A DNA stretch of 64,000 nt, from the NCBI RefSeq assembly GCF_032118995.1, contig NC_092649.1, forward strand, positions 14,580,191 to 14,644,190, in the 5' to 3' direction. The notes beneath the pieces are model-generated. The model was not told the origin of the DNA. It saw only the letters and a list, made by a program, of their open reading frames with translations, and did no database searches. Shown one piece after another: positions 24,001 through 36,132 of the stretch (its first letter is position 1; each line of letters begins with the position of its first letter). Position numbers and translations under genes: made by a program. Source of the stretch: Asterias amurensis. Taxonomy: Eukaryota > Echinodermata > Asteroidea > Forcipulatida > Asteriidae.

Positions 24001-26354
24001 TTAAAAGTTGAACATTATATCATGGCTAGACTTGACAGTCTTTCTTCCATGGGGACCTTCCAAAAAGCGTTAGTTACCGTGCATGTGTAGCAAAGTTAGT
24101 TCAACTTGTAGCGGAGATTCATCTTGCTAAACTTGACGAAGTCCTCCTGCTGGTGGCACACAGTCCAAGAGACGTTGGTTACGCTCAACATCCTGAAGTC
24201 ACTTTAAGAGTTAAGCAGAGAATCACCAGGCTAGACTTGACGTCGTCCTCCCTCAGACAGTAGCATTGATTAGCCTCAAGATGGGTGTACGTCATCTTCA
24301 GAGGGCATCGTCTCAATCTGTAGAAAATAAACAATTTTCAGAAGAGTTTTAGTTTTAATTAAGTTTTAATACAATAATCAGTTGTTCTGAGGAATAGTAT
24401 AAATGCTACCATGCAAAAGAAAATTCCCCTCCAGCTCCAATCAGTTCTTCTTGTCATTAGACTTAAATTCAAGACTTTTTATTCATTTTTGTGTGCGTTG
24501 TCACTTCTAAAAAACTTGAGCTTCTGTTTCAATGAATTTGTCCACAAGTTGTTTGTATGGTGCAATATTGCAGTCTAAAATGGTGACAAGGAGTAAATCC
24601 TTTTATATCTACAATTTAAAACCTCTCAACAAATGTGTTAATTCTGAAACAATAATCCACCAAGCTCCAATCAGTTCTTATTATCATGCACATAACATGA
24701 CACACCATCCCAGATTTTGTTTTTTCTTGGCGAGTGTTTTTACTTCATCAGTTGGTTGTGTCTTGTGATTCTTGAAAATTAAAGAATGGAAATGGATGTA
24801 TCCTTTCACATTAACCTTCAAAGGTGCATATTGTGAAACAGTTGCTCCTTTGCCACATGTAGGATGATCCTTCTCGATCTTCAAAAAAAAGTTTTGAATG
24901 ATTTTTTTCTTACTTACCAATCAGTGTGTTGTCTCTTTGCGCCTCCATCCTCCATCCTCCATCGATGCTTATTCAAACAGGTCTAGCATTCCACAGGAGA
25001 TTGCTCAGCTGAGGGAAAAGATGGCACAAATTAATCATTGTGTATTTACATATCTTTCTGATAAATTGCAAGAAGAACTACCTCTTTTGTTTCAGGAAGC
25101 TCATAAATTTAAGCTGTTTTTCTTCAGTGGTTGGTTGGTATTCATGCTTGTTGAAGAATCTTTAAAAAATACTAATTAGTACTTTGGTGTTGGGTTACAA
25201 ATGTCTTTACTTATGAAAAGATTTGTTTGATGGATTCTTAGTAAAAATTGTTTGCATTGTCAGACATCAGTGGTTGGCTTGTTGTTTAAACGATACTAAG
25301 TGTTCTGACTGCTGTCTTTATTACTGAAGCGATTGGTTTGAGCAATTCTCAATAATCTTTGTTTTGCTGAAAATGTTTGTCATTTCAAAGTAATCGCTAT
25401 GTGCTTCAGGTCCTTCAGGTTGTGGCACACAATTCAAAAAGAATGGGTTAAACTCAACATCCCTACTCACCTCAACAAAAACTGTGAGAGTCATCTGGCT
25501 GGGCTTGACACAGTCCTTCAGTTGGTGGAACTCTAGCCAAAAAGCATTGATTGAAGCCTCAAGATTGGTACTGTGTAATCTCCAAAAGGCATATTCTCAG
25601 TCTGTAGAAAATAAACAATATTTAAAGATTATTTTTGAGCAACTTTTTTAATACAATAATAATATCTTTTGAGGAATAGTTCCGTCTGAGTGCAATCGTG
25701 TGCAAGGAACTTCTTCAGCTCCAATCAGTTCTTCAAGTAGTTGGATTTACACATGCAGCATCCCAGGGTTGGATTTCGCAAACAGTTAAGACATACTAGT
25801 CTTATCTCGAGTTATGGACAAGTTACTCGTCTGAACTAAGGACTAGTCTCAAGTTCGGACTTTCTTTGTGAAATCAAACTCAATGTCAGTGTTTTTCTTT
25901 TTGTGTGTGTTTACATTTGTAAACAACTTTACCTCCCATTTTAATGAAGTTTTCCATCAGTTGGTTGTATGGTGTGTTTAATTGCAAACTAAAATGATGA
26001 CAAGGATGCAATCTTTCGAGAACTTTGAGTTAAAAGTGTCAAATGCTAATTCTGAAACATAAACTCGTCTTGTGATGGTTGTGGGATGAACCTCCTCTTC
26101 ATAGAAAAGTTTAAGAATGATTTGTTTAAACTAACCAAGCATTCTGTTGTTGACTCTTTGCTCCTGCGTTATCCATGGATGCTCATCCAATCATGTTCAG
26201 TTGTTGTCTTCACTACCTGTACCCTCCAGTGATGCTCATCCAAACAGATTTCGGTAGTCAACACTCTCGGTAGTCAACACTCCACCAGAGACTGTTCATC
26301 TGAGGGAAAATTTAGTTTACACAAATTTATCTACAAGCATGTACATCTTTATAT

Positions 26355-26455
26355 TTTTTATATTATTTGCTTTTGTTTATGTGTAAAGCGCACTGATCAT
26401 TTTTCTGGATTTGCGCTATATAAGAGCTGGTTTTATTATTATTATATTATAATCA
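26355..26455 (+). mobile_element. 3' end of a LINE/SINE-like retroelement
   Basis: AAAGCGCACTGATC...TTGCGCTATATAAGAGC followed by a TTATTATTAT tail. This 'GCGCTATATAA plus simple tail' arrangement is typical of many animal non-LTR element ends. No reverse transcriptase is nearby. Confidence 0.45.
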
Positions 26456-27164
26456 ATTGCAAGAAGAGTTGACTCCTTTTATTTTAGGAGTTTCAATTTG
26501 TTTGGCTTCAAAAAATGTTTTTGTGAGGTCAATTTCATTGGTTCTTAAGTTGTTGTGTTCTTGTGGGCTGGCTGCTCATATATACTGCTTGTTGTTGCAG
26601 AGTCACAAATGATACTAAAACATACTTTGACGGCTACTTTATAACTTAGACACTTGTTTGCCTTATAATAGATTTGTTTGAGAGATTAAAAATCTAAGTT
26701 TTGTTTGCAAGTTTCTGTACATAGCTATCAATATGCTAGACCTGACATAGTTCCCTCAGTTGGTGACAGGGCAGCCTGAACAACTCGACGAACTTGAAAC
26801 AATTGAACTGGTAGGTGAGATTCATCGGGCTTGCCGTGGCACATACCTTTAGTTGGCGGTACAATGTCCAGTGTCATTTAGCCTCAACATCTGGACATCA
26901 CTTCATCAAATCAACTCAAAGCACTAACTTGACACAGTCCTTTCTGTCATTCTGTCCAAAAAGCATGGATAGTAGCCTCAAGATTGGGTGTAGGTTATCA
27001 CCAGAGGCAATCGTCTCAATCTGTGACAGAAAATTAAATATTTTATGACAGATTATTTTTTACAAACTCTTTTAATGAAAGTGTCAATTGTTCTGAGAAA
27101 AAGTTTAGTCTGAATGCCTTCATGTTCAAGAAAGATTTCCTCCGTGCTTCAATTAGGACCTAAT

Positions 27165-27350
27165 TTGGCGGAGTTGCTAAAACAGAAAATATTGGTCAAC
27201 AACTCTTCTGCTTAGCAGCAATGAGCTGGATACCAGTCACACACTGTACATGTGACATGGTAGTTTTGCATGTAACCTTATTCTAATAAGCATGATACTG
27301 TTGTGCTTAGCTATTTTTTGTGCTTAAGCAGCTTTAATAAATTGGGCTTC
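27165..27350. mobile_element. diverged 'AATTTCATAAAG' hairpin repeat
   Basis: Contains TGCTTAGC/GCTTAAGCAGC motifs, CACCAGTCAC-type spacing and a right end AATAAATTGGGC. The left end is degraded. Confidence 0.5.
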
Positions 27351-27544
27351 TGATTATGCCTACACAACACTTTGTTTTGTAATTGAGTTTTCCCACCAGT
27401 TTGTTTTGTGATGATTGTATTCTTTCAAGTCGACGGTTTAAAATCTTAAAAGCAAATTCTGAAACAATTACTGCTTTTCAAAATGTGTTGAATGATACTT
27501 CTCAATCAAAAAAAAGTTGTAGGATTTTTGTTTTTTAAACTTAC

Positions 27545-27676
27545 CTGCCGACTGTTTCGCACTTCAGTCTGGGTTGTAGTCACAGCTCCACAAGAGACGG
27601 CTCTCCCTCGTTTCCCCCAACGATGCTCATCCAAACAGGTCCGGTTGTAGTAACCAATCCAAAGGAGACTGCTCAA
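27545..27676 (-). CDS. candidate internal exon, unknown protein
   Basis: Acceptor TTCCCTCAG, donor CGGCAG|GTAAGT, 132 nt. It is open in phase 0 for 44 codons (LSSLLWIGYYNRTCLDEHRW ... TQTEVRNSRQ). Two diverged copies near 25.0 and 26.3 kb keep the acceptor but have stops, so this may be the only functional member, or the least decayed of a pseudogene array. No family recognised. Confidence 0.4.
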
Positions 27677-28289
27677 CTGAGGGAACATTTAGTTGAAGTT
27701 AGCATTTTACATATCTTTGTTATAAACTGCAATAAGAGCTGACTAACGCTATTTCAAGAAGGATGTCAATTTGTTTGGATTGATCCCAGGCCAATTTTGT
27801 GAAAGCAAGTTAACTGGGTGTTAAGATTGGTCTACCTCGGTGGTTGGTCGGTCTTTCCATCTTGCTGTTGTAGAATATCAAATGGTACTAGTATTTAAAC
27901 TGCTGGTTACAACTGCCTTTACTTCTAAAGAGAAGTCAAACTTCATCGTTTTCTTTGTTTTGTTTTGTTGAATGTTTCACTTTCCTTCCAAATTATCAAT
28001 AAACTAAGGTTTAGATTAGTTCATGATTCTCCAACATTCTTGTCGTAGCTTTTCTATTTATAGGGTGGTCCAATTTTTTGGTAGTAGGTCTTCATAAGTA
28101 AAGTTTAATCTACATATAAACCGATACATTATCAAATCTTTTGCACGACTACAGTCGATGGTGGTATGCATCGCCTAAACTCAGATACTTAACCTTTGAT
28201 GCTTTGATCCAGCTAACCTCTGGCTGCCATTCTGATACTTTGAAGAGACTTCCATCGTTGGCACTCATTTGCCCACCAGAAACTGTGGA

Positions 28290-29763
28290 AAAAACATCGC
28301 TAAACAAAAAACCCTCGTTAGTCGCTGTGAAAGAAACGCTTATTAGTTGTTGTGAAAGAAATGCTTGGTAGTCGTCGTGAAAAAGAAACGCTCGTCAGTC
28401 ACTGTGAAAAAAACGCTTGTTAGTTACTGTCAACGAAACGCTAGTTAGTAGCTGTGAATGAAACGATCGTTAGTAGCTGTGAAAGAAACGATCGTTAGTC
28501 GCTGTGAAAGAAATGCTTGTTAGTCGCTGTGAAAAAAACGCTTGTAGTCCCTGTGTCCAAAAAACACTTGTTAGTCGCTGCAAAAGAAACGCTAGTTAGT
28601 CGCTGTGAAGGAAAACCTCGTTAGTTGCTGTGAAGGAAACGCTTGTTAGTCGCTTTGAAGGAAACGCTTGTTAGTCGCTGTGAAGGAAATGCTAGTAAGT
28701 CGCTGTGAAAGAAACGCTCGCTAGTCACTGCGAAAGAAACACTCATAAGTCCCTGCGAAAGAAACGCCCATTAGTCGCTGTGGAAAGAAACGCCCATTAG
28801 TCGCTGTGGAAGAAACGCCCATTAGTCGCTGTGGAAGAAACGCTTATTAGTCGCTGTGAAAGAAACGCTTGTTACTGCTGTGAAAGAAACGCTTGTTAGT
28901 CGCTGTGAAAGAAACGCTTGTTACTGGCTGTGAAAGAAACGCTTGTTATTCGCTGTGAAAGAAACGCTTGTTAGTGCTGTGAAAGAAACGCTTGTTACTT
29001 GCTGTGAAAGAAACGCTTGTTAGTCGCTGTGAAAGAAACGCTTGTTAGTGCTGTGAAAGAAACGCTTGTTAGTGCTGTGAAAGAAACGCTCGTTACTCGC
29101 TGTGAAAGAAACGCTTGTTAGTGCTGTGAAGGAAACGCTCGTTAGTCGCTGTGAAAGAAACGCTCGTTAGTCGCTGTGAAAGAAACGCTCGTTAGTCGCT
29201 GTGAAAGAAACGCTCGTTAGTGCTGTGAAAGAAACGCTCGTTAGTGCTGTGAAAGAAACGCTCGTTAGTCGCTGTGAAAGAAACGCTTGTTAGTCGCTGT
29301 GAAAGAAACGCTTGTTACTCGCTGTGAAAGAAACGCTTGTTACTCGCTGTAATAGAAACGCTTGTTAGTCGCTGTGAAAGAAACGTTTGTTACTCGCTGT
29401 GAAAGAAACGCTCGTTAGTCGCTGTGGAAAGAAACGCTCGTTAGTGCTGTGAAAGAAACGCTTGTTAGTCGCTGTGAAAGAAACGCTTGTTAGTCGCTGT
29501 GAAAGAAACGCTTGTTACTCGCTGTAATAGAAACGCTTGTTAGTCGCTGTGAAAGAATATTGTTACTCGCTGTGAAAGAAACGCTTGTTAGTGCTGTGAA
29601 AGAAACGCTTGTTAGTGCTGTGAAAGAAACGCTTGTTAGTCGCTGTGAAAGAAACGCTTGTTACTCGCTGTGAAAAAAAAGCTTGTTAGTCGCTGTAAAA
29701 GAAACGCTTGTAAGTCGCTGTGAAAAAAATGCTTGTTAGTCGCTGCGAAAGAAATGCTGGTTA
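28290..29763. repeat. minisatellite of 25-bp and 23-bp monomers (~58 copies)
   Basis: The main monomer is GAAACGCTTGTTAGTCGCTGTGAAA-like, 25 bp. A 23-bp variant lacks the CG of TCGCTG (AGTGCTGTG). Early copies (28.3-28.8 kb) are diverse; those from about 28.8 to 29.6 kb are homogeneous. The monomer length is not a multiple of three, so coding is unlikely. Confidence 0.9.
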
Positions 29764-30870
29764 GACCCGGAAATACTTAACCTCTGCTGCAAACACCTGA
29801 CCTCACATCCAGTCACTCATCAGGGACATCAAAGGTAGAGTCTTCTCAAGTTGTGGCTTTACTGATGACTGGGTAGCTCTTAATCTTGCTTCAAGATTGA
29901 ATATCTTAGAATCAAGACTAAGACTTACACCAGTCATATCTTTTATACTTTACCAATAGCCAATGATCGTGCTGAAAGAGAGCATTAGTCCTTTACATTA
30001 TTTCAAAATGCACATTTTTCAATACTCTAGGCCTAGACTGGTCAATGTGAACAAAAACGATTGTTAGTCGCTGTGAAAGAAACGCTTGTTAGTGCTGTGA
30101 AAGAAACGCTGGTTAGACCCGGAAATACTTAACCTCTGCTGCAAACACCTGACCTCACATCCAGTCACTCATCAGGGACATCAAAGGTAGAGTCTTCTCA
30201 AGTTGTGGCTTTACTGATGACTGGGTAGCTCTTAATCTTGCTTCAAGATTGAATATCTTAGAATCAAGACTAAGACTTACACCAGTCATATCTTTTATAC
30301 TTTACCAATAGCCAATGATCGTGCTGAAAGAGAGCATTAGTCCTTTACATTATTTCAAAATGCACATTTTTTCAATACTCTAGGCCTAGACTGGTCAATG
30401 TGAACAAAAACGATTGTTAGTCGCTGTGAAAGAAACGCTTGTTAGTGCTGTGAAAGAAACGCTTGTTAGTGCTGTGAAAGAAACGCTTGTTAGACCCGGA
30501 TATACTTAACCTCTGCTGCAATTACCTGACCTCACATCCAGTCACTCTAGGGACATCGAAGGGAGAGTCTTCTCAAGTTGTGGCTTTACTGATGACTGGG
30601 TAGCTCTTAATCTTGCTTCAAGATTGAGTATCTTAGAATCAAGACTAAGACTTACACCAGTCATATCTTTTATACTTTACCAATAGCCAATGATCGGGAC
30701 ATCGAAGGGAGAGTCTTCTCAAGTTGTGGCTTTACTGATGACTGGGTAGCTCTTAATCTTGCTTCAAGATAAAGTATCTTAGAATCAAGACTAAGACTTA
30801 CACCAGTCATATCTTTTATACTTTACCCATAGCCAATGATCGTGCTGAAAGAGAGCATTTTTCAAAAGCC
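29764..30870. repeat. three to four tandem copies of a ~350-bp segment joined to minisatellite monomers
   Basis: The segment beginning ACCCGGAAATACTTAACCTC starts at 29764, 30117 and 30493. Each of the first two ends with two or three minisatellite monomers. A partial fourth copy begins at about 30696 (GGGACATCGAAGGGAGAGTC). The copies are nearly identical, so duplication was recent and included part of the minisatellite. Confidence 0.88.
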
Positions 30871-30946
30871 ACATTTTTCAATACTCTAGGCCTATGTACT
30901 GGGTTACCACCCATACAAACCCAAACATTGGTGATGTCTTTTTCCC

Positions 30947-31345
30947 ATGGAGGATCTGCTCCTTTTTTCTTCTTCAGCCTTCTTTCTCTTTCCTTCTTCT
31001 TTTTCTTCTTTCTTCTTTCTTCTTTCCGTGTCTTGTTCGCAGCGCTCACAAATAAATAGCTTAGAGAAGTTTTTCGCATTTCGCTTATTTTTGTTGCATT
31101 TTGCAGTTTTGAAAAATACCTTTAACTTGTTGTATGTATTTGTAACAGGTCCCCCCTCCTAATTTGTCATTTGAACCTTTATTTAAACGGGTACGGGTCC
31201 GAGACATGTTTCTTATGGTCATAATTGATGTGATGCTGATATTCAGATGGTAAATATTAATTTAGCTCTGGTCTAAATTTTATATTTACCACTCCAAAAT
31301 CAAACACTAATCAATCATTAATGGGACTTTTTGTTGGGGGGGGGG
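30947..31345. other. no gene seen; pyrimidine-rich tract
   Basis: 30957-31030 is a CTT/TTC-rich tract that produces meaningless lysine/arginine-rich or phenylalanine-rich frames. The remainder is AT-rich spacer. Confidence 0.5.
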
Positions 31346-31620
31346 GGTGGGGGGGGTTATTCCCAGGGCTATAGCCCTTCTAAAGACACTGAGGTTACCT
31401 CTAAGACAAGACACTTGGTGGGTTTTGGGAGGGTTGTGTTATTGCCCAGGGCAATTGCCCTTCTAAAGACACTCCATGGTTAAATCTAAGACATTTGGTG
31501 GGTTGGGGGGGGGGGTTATTGCCCAGGGCAATTGCCCTTCTAAAGACATTCCCTGGTAACCTCTAGGACATTTGGTGGGTTTTGGGAGGGTTGTTTTATT
31601 GCCCTTCTAAAGACATAAAT
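31340..31620. repeat. tandem repeat of ~85-100 bp, about 4 copies
   Basis: GCCCTTCTAAAGACA recurs four times, followed by (G/C)TCTAAGACA and ACATTTGGTGGGTT, each copy ending in a G-rich run of variable length. Confidence 0.85.
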
Positions 31621-32464
31621 AGACCTTTTAGAGCATTGCGCTATTTTTAATATAAAATCACAACAATTTTAAATAAACAAGACAACTGATGAGACTTGAA
31701 GTATCAACCCAACAGAAATTTCCAGAAAGACTATGGTCTCCTAACTAACAAGCATCATCGGCTTCGACCAATATGCAAATTAAGAAACCCCGAGGAAACT
31801 CTGATGAGGTCACCTTGAAATCTCTACTGGCAAGGACACATCAACAAGATCGACGAACGTTGGGGCGGGGGCACAACGGGGGTTGGACTCTGCAAGAGAG
31901 CGGGTTAGATCTCCTCTTACCCTTCGCTGACTTCACACACTTCTTGAAGACTTTTACACCTTTAGGTCAACCTGCGTTTTCCGACCTCCACTATAGCGCT
32001 CTTTTAACAATGTAACTTTGTTTTTCGTTACTTTTCAAAAAATGTCCAATAATTTAAGCAGTTGTTAACTGATAAATTATTACGATTCAATTCAATAAAA
32101 AAAAATCATGTGAAAACACATGAATTTGTTTTGTTTTACCCTAGAGCGCAGTTTAACAGTTTAACTTTGTTTTTCAATACTTTTTAGAAAGGTTAATTGG
32201 TCAAGCAGTTTTATACTAATGAAGTGTTAACAATCAGTTCAATTAAACACATCAATTTGGGCCTTTTCTCTTGTACTGCATCAAAAATCGAAGTATAAGT
32301 ACATTGCATCTCTGAATACATCAGTAGATTGTTGTATAAGTACAGTTGCTCAGGGGAATTAAACAAAATAAAAAAAAATAAAACTAAATTCCAAAATCTA
32401 TCAAAGAAATGAATTGCCAAACAAAGTTAAAAGTGGAGGTCGGAGTTTGCCAAGTTTTCCTTAC

Positions 32465-32632
32465 CTGAATCCGGCGATGACTCCAGCGATGACTCCAGCG
32501 ATGACTCCAGATCCACAGATAACACACACCCAAACCACACATCCATAGATAAAACTGCCATCTACTGGTCACAGACTCTCGAGAGTCTTCAGCACAAAAA
32601 GATGTTCTCTCTGGTTGTTTGCCGTCTCTGAC
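32465..32632 (-). CDS. candidate exon with a membrane-like segment and SHRW repeats
   Basis: Acceptor TTTTTCTCAG at 32633 and donor ATTCAG|GTAAGG; 168 nt, open as 56 codons in phase 0. It encodes a hydrophobic stretch (WQFYLWMCGLGVCYLWIW) followed by three 15-bp tandem units giving (W)SHRWSHRWSHRR. If instead joined to the upstream exon at 33771-33872 (which ends in phase 2), it is read in another frame and stops after about 20 codons. The real frame is therefore unsettled and the product unrecognised. Confidence 0.4.
32486..32521. repeat. three tandem 12-15-bp units inside the exon candidate
   Basis: GCGATGACTCCA occurs three times in direct succession, with a diverged extra unit upstream. 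It stays in frame on the minus strand. Confidence 0.75.
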
Positions 32633-33770
32633 CTGAGAAAAACAACCCCTAAATTAATTATTATAGTCCAAATTTAGCAAATGTTTTAAGATTCATTTCA
32701 CTTTCAAAATAATAACATAGGTTTCCCCCGCCTAATTCGACAAAGTTTCATTCAATGCAACTCTGTGGCGTTTACACTTTATTTACATCCTGTGGTTGTC
32801 ACAGTAGGTCCTTTTGCTATGTTACTCCAAGAGTAGCCTTCTAATTCACAATATATTCACTGTCACAGGCCTGGAATTTAACCTTTGAAAGGGCAGGGCA
32901 ATTTCTTTCTTTTTTTTGTAAAAGGGCACTTTCATTGAAAAATGTAAAACATTTGGAAGGGGCACCAAGACCAAGGCCAAGACCAGGGGCAATGGAGGCC
33001 GTGGCATTCATTGCCTCTTCCGTGTAATTCCAGGCCTGCTGCCAAGCATAAAGTTGGAAAAATTTCCACCAAACTTTGAAATGAAAACAAAATGCCTTGA
33101 GATTGTTTACCCAGGTGTTTCCGATGTCCTTTTTACTTCTGCTAAGGTTTGTACTAAATCTATTGATACCAAGTGCCTGCTTAATCTAAGTAGTCAGCCT
33201 GGTTCAACCAATGTTTTCAATCAGCATCATTTATCTTAATTATTTACTCTTCTGAACTGACCATGGGCAGCCATCTTTTCATTAAAAATTGCTTTACCTA
33301 GAGAGTTTATGCAAGACTATTGAAGAATGAATATCTGCCTTCACATGTGAAAATATTAAGCAGAAAGCACCCAAAATAGAACTAAATTAGAATGCAATAA
33401 TTTGAAGGAAAAAAAATCTTCATTAATGAATTGGGATGGTATTTCCATTCAGCCTGCTGCTGCTGGCGTTTATAAAACTGAATAATCTTTTCACTATTTT
33501 ATGTGAATGGCCTTAATAAACTGCCATACTGCTAAAGATAGACACAACAGGGCTTCATTTTAAAGCAGCATTGATTAAGGCGGGTGTTAAAATGAATGAT
33601 TATGCAACCGAGAAAAATTTGATATTTGTAACTTAAGGTTTGTGAACTTCATTACAGCAAGTGTGAGAGGTCTTCTCGTTCTAAGAATTGATTTGAATCT
33701 TTTTTTTTTTTACAAAATTGATGAGAGTTATATAACTTTGGGGTTTGTGAACTTCATAACAGCAACTCAC

Positions 33771-33872
33771 CTTTCGATGTCTGGTTCCACATGGCCATCC
33801 TCGTTGGGTGGAGTTGCAACCAGGTAAAACTTTACACTGGTCAGACTGAGTCCATGAAAAGATCTAAAAGAC
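33771..33872 (-). CDS. candidate exon upstream of the SHRW exon
   Basis: Acceptor CTTGCAG|GTCTTT and donor CGAAAG|GTGAGT; 102 nt. Only one frame is open (starting phase 2, ending phase 2), reading SFRSFHGLSLTSVKFYLVAT then PPNEDGHVEPDIE. No known domain. Joined to 32632 it would end in SETANNQREHLFVLKTLESL-stop, which could be a real C-terminus. Confidence 0.4.
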
Positions 33873-34904
33873 CTGCAAGGGGGGGGGGGGGGTGGGGGAA
33901 ATAGAGTTTAATCAAGTTGGAAGAAAGGAACAATGTTCAAACAATAATGAAAATATACAGCAATAATAAGACGCACAATATCCAACAAAAAATACCATTC
34001 ATGGGTGCCAGTTCGCTAACTCAAAGGTCCAAGATTTAAAATGCTTGTTTGAAGAGCCGTCATTCGAACATAGAAGAATTGTTCTAAATTCTGAGGTGAA
34101 TCATGTCCCGCATGTAGATTGGAGCTACTTGTTAAAGTGCCTTAAAAGTGAAAAGGATGCATTTTAACTGAATTCTGAAATGTTGACAATAGGCTAAGTT
34201 AAGTTTTATGATTATTTTGAAATTCTGTTGAATGCCAAAGATATAAGAAATACCAATACGACAAATGAGGTACATCGCATTTTTGTTTGTAGTGCTTGTT
34301 CAAATAAAAACAATTTACATGTAAAACTTGGCAGAAAGTTCTTTCCCTTTAATACTTTGATATTGTAACTTTATTTTGGTCCAGTGAAATCTTTACCCAG
34401 AAGCCTTGTGGTCTTGTGGACATTTACAGAAAATTGTAGCCGTGAAGTGTTAACATCAAACACAGCAAGAGCCCCTTTCACACGAGAGCATTTTAGCAAG
34501 GGTCCCTTGCTAAATTGTTGCATGCTTGTAAAATTCAACAAAATGTACCTTGTGTGAAAGGACAACAACTTGTTCTGTCCAAGTTCTCTTGCATGACCTT
34601 TTTTAAACATTGCTACATTTCACAACCATGCTAAAATTAAGCAAGGGACCCCAGTTAAACTGCTGTAGTGTGAATAGCACTTATAGGCTGACTCATGTTC
34701 ATTTAACAGTCTCATTATTTCAAGAGGACTTATGCATAAAATGTTCTCTCAGAAAGAGGGTGTTTTAGTCAAGTCTTTTCATTTGGTATAAATTACTGCG
34801 GAGTGCTAGGGTGATCGAGCATCACTCAAGTTTGAGTACTTTGGTCGTCGAGTGAGGTACCAAGTTTTCCCAAAATCGTCGAGTTCAGGTACCAAGTTTT
34901 CCCA

Positions 34905-34998
34905 AAATCCTAGCACCATGTTGCTTGGATTTTTACCAGCAACCTCTGGACTAATGTGCAGGTGCCCAACCAACTGAGCTTTCTAGCCCAATAGACCT
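34905..34998 (-). ncRNA. tRNA-like head of a SINE (unit 1)
   Basis: On the minus strand GGGCTAGAAAGCTCAGTTGG carries a box A-like sequence (AGCTCAGTTGG). About 40 bases on, GAGGTTGCTGGTAAAAATCC resembles a decayed T-arm/box B. Downstream is a doubled GGTACC...TTTTGGGAAAACTTGG tail. It is probably a tRNA-derived SINE rather than a functional tRNA, because the T-arm is broken. Confidence 0.5.
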
Positions 34999-35358
34999 TA
35001 TGCACATGACGTCATTTCAGTACGGCGCCCCCGCAATGAGGTCAAAAGGAGGTTGTTCATTGGCCAATCTATGTGCGTTTCGATTGTTTCGTCGTTTGAC
35101 CTCAAAGATGGCGGCTGGATGCCGTCAATGCATAAGGTCTATGTTGGCAATCTCCCTTATTTGTCAACATCTTTGTCTGGGGGGGGGGGGGGGTTACCAG
35201 TCAGAAGCAATACAGCCAATAACTGCTATAAAGCTAAGAATCAGACCCATGTTTCTGGCAATGAAGAAAAACAACATGAGGCATAGGGTCTTTACCTTTC
35301 AGATTTGTGGACTTCATTGCAGCCATCCTTGCTCAATGTTCAGTACCGTCTTTGCCAA

Positions 35359-35589
35359 TTAGTATTTCTTTCCGTTGTCATCAGGATCCAACTTATAAGA
35401 GTGACACATTGAAGCCAACTTGACGAAGCAAGCAACTGGAAGCTCAACAGAGAAATAAGCCCCGGTGCGGAGGGTAGCTACAGCTTTCTTCAAAGAAAGC
35501 TGGGCCTCTTTCCCCGAAGCCTCTTGTCGCTCAAGCTCAACATCAATGTCGGCAGTTTTGTTCAGTTCTCACTCTGCGGCAACGACGTA
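35359..35589 (-). pseudogene. exon B, unit 1 (frameshifted)
   Basis: Shares the acceptor GCTTCAG|TACGTCG and the stop after GKKY with the intact copy at 44985-45223. Relative to that copy it has lost bases just after the RVRTE codons (CTTTACGAAACT reduced to AAAACT), which shifts the frame. The downstream part (VELERQEASGKEAQLSLKKA ... KLDPDDNGKKY) is otherwise conserved. The same lesion is in all three units, so it predates the triplication. Confidence 0.6.
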
Positions 35590-36132
35590 CTGAAGCAATT
35601 CACACAAACCAAAGCCATTTACAATGCTGCCAAAATAAAGCAAAAATTACTTATTTATAAAGAAAATTGTCAGTTAAATAATAGTTTTCTAATGAGGAGC
35701 CAGAGCAAGTGGGTGCTGTTTTAGTGGCAAACGTGGGAGCCTTGTGCTCAGTGCATCCGTGTAAAGTTGCTACATGTGTTTCGATAAGAGATTTGCATAC
35801 AGTTTACCAAAGCTTGGCTTTGAAGAATGCATGAAATTTACATGATGCCCGGAATTGATGGTACAAAAACAAAGCAACTATCACTATTCTGAGAAAAAAA
35901 TGGAAAAAAATACTTGGAGAAATGAATATTTGAGGCAAGTTTCATTACAAAAACACTCATTATTTCATTAAAAAAACACTCATTATTATTCCTACTAACA
36001 TTGCAAAGAGTAAAATAATTTGCCAATTTTTCATAAAGACCAATGTCTCATCTCAACAATGTTGTCAATGATGAAATCAAATTGAGTTGTGACAATTAAA
36101 CTTGCAAATTATATTAGGCCTTGGTTCTTTAC

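Larger units (their letters stand above)
23800..27720. repeat. decayed tandem exon-bearing repeats (about 3 units of ~1.3 kb)
   Basis: Recurrent blocks in the same order: a GCCTCAAGAT...CTCAATCTGT(A/G) block (24275, 25560, 26975), a GATGCTCATCCAA(A/T)CA block (24965, 26180-26235, 27620) and an ACTGCTCANCTGAGGGAA block (25000, 26295, 27670). On the minus strand the last block reads as a conserved acceptor (CCCTCAG) and the region before it as a donor. These look like diverged duplicates of one exon plus flanking intron. Confidence 0.65.

Noticed and set aside
28290..30490. CRISPR-like array of regularly spaced repeats
   Set aside because: The monomers are contiguous with no unique spacers and the genome is an animal's; it is a minisatellite.
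30816..31079. Lysine/arginine-rich minus-strand frame
   Set aside because: Comes from a low-complexity CTT/TTC tract.
33054..33239. Plus-strand frame MEKFPPNFEMKTKCLEIVYP
   Set aside because: Isolated, no splice partner or similarity.
35000..35362. Plus-strand frames repeated in all three tandem units (MHMTSFQYGAPAMRSKGGCS)
   Set aside because: Their recurrence reflects the DNA duplication. They run through G-runs whose length changes the frame between units, so they are not conserved proteins.
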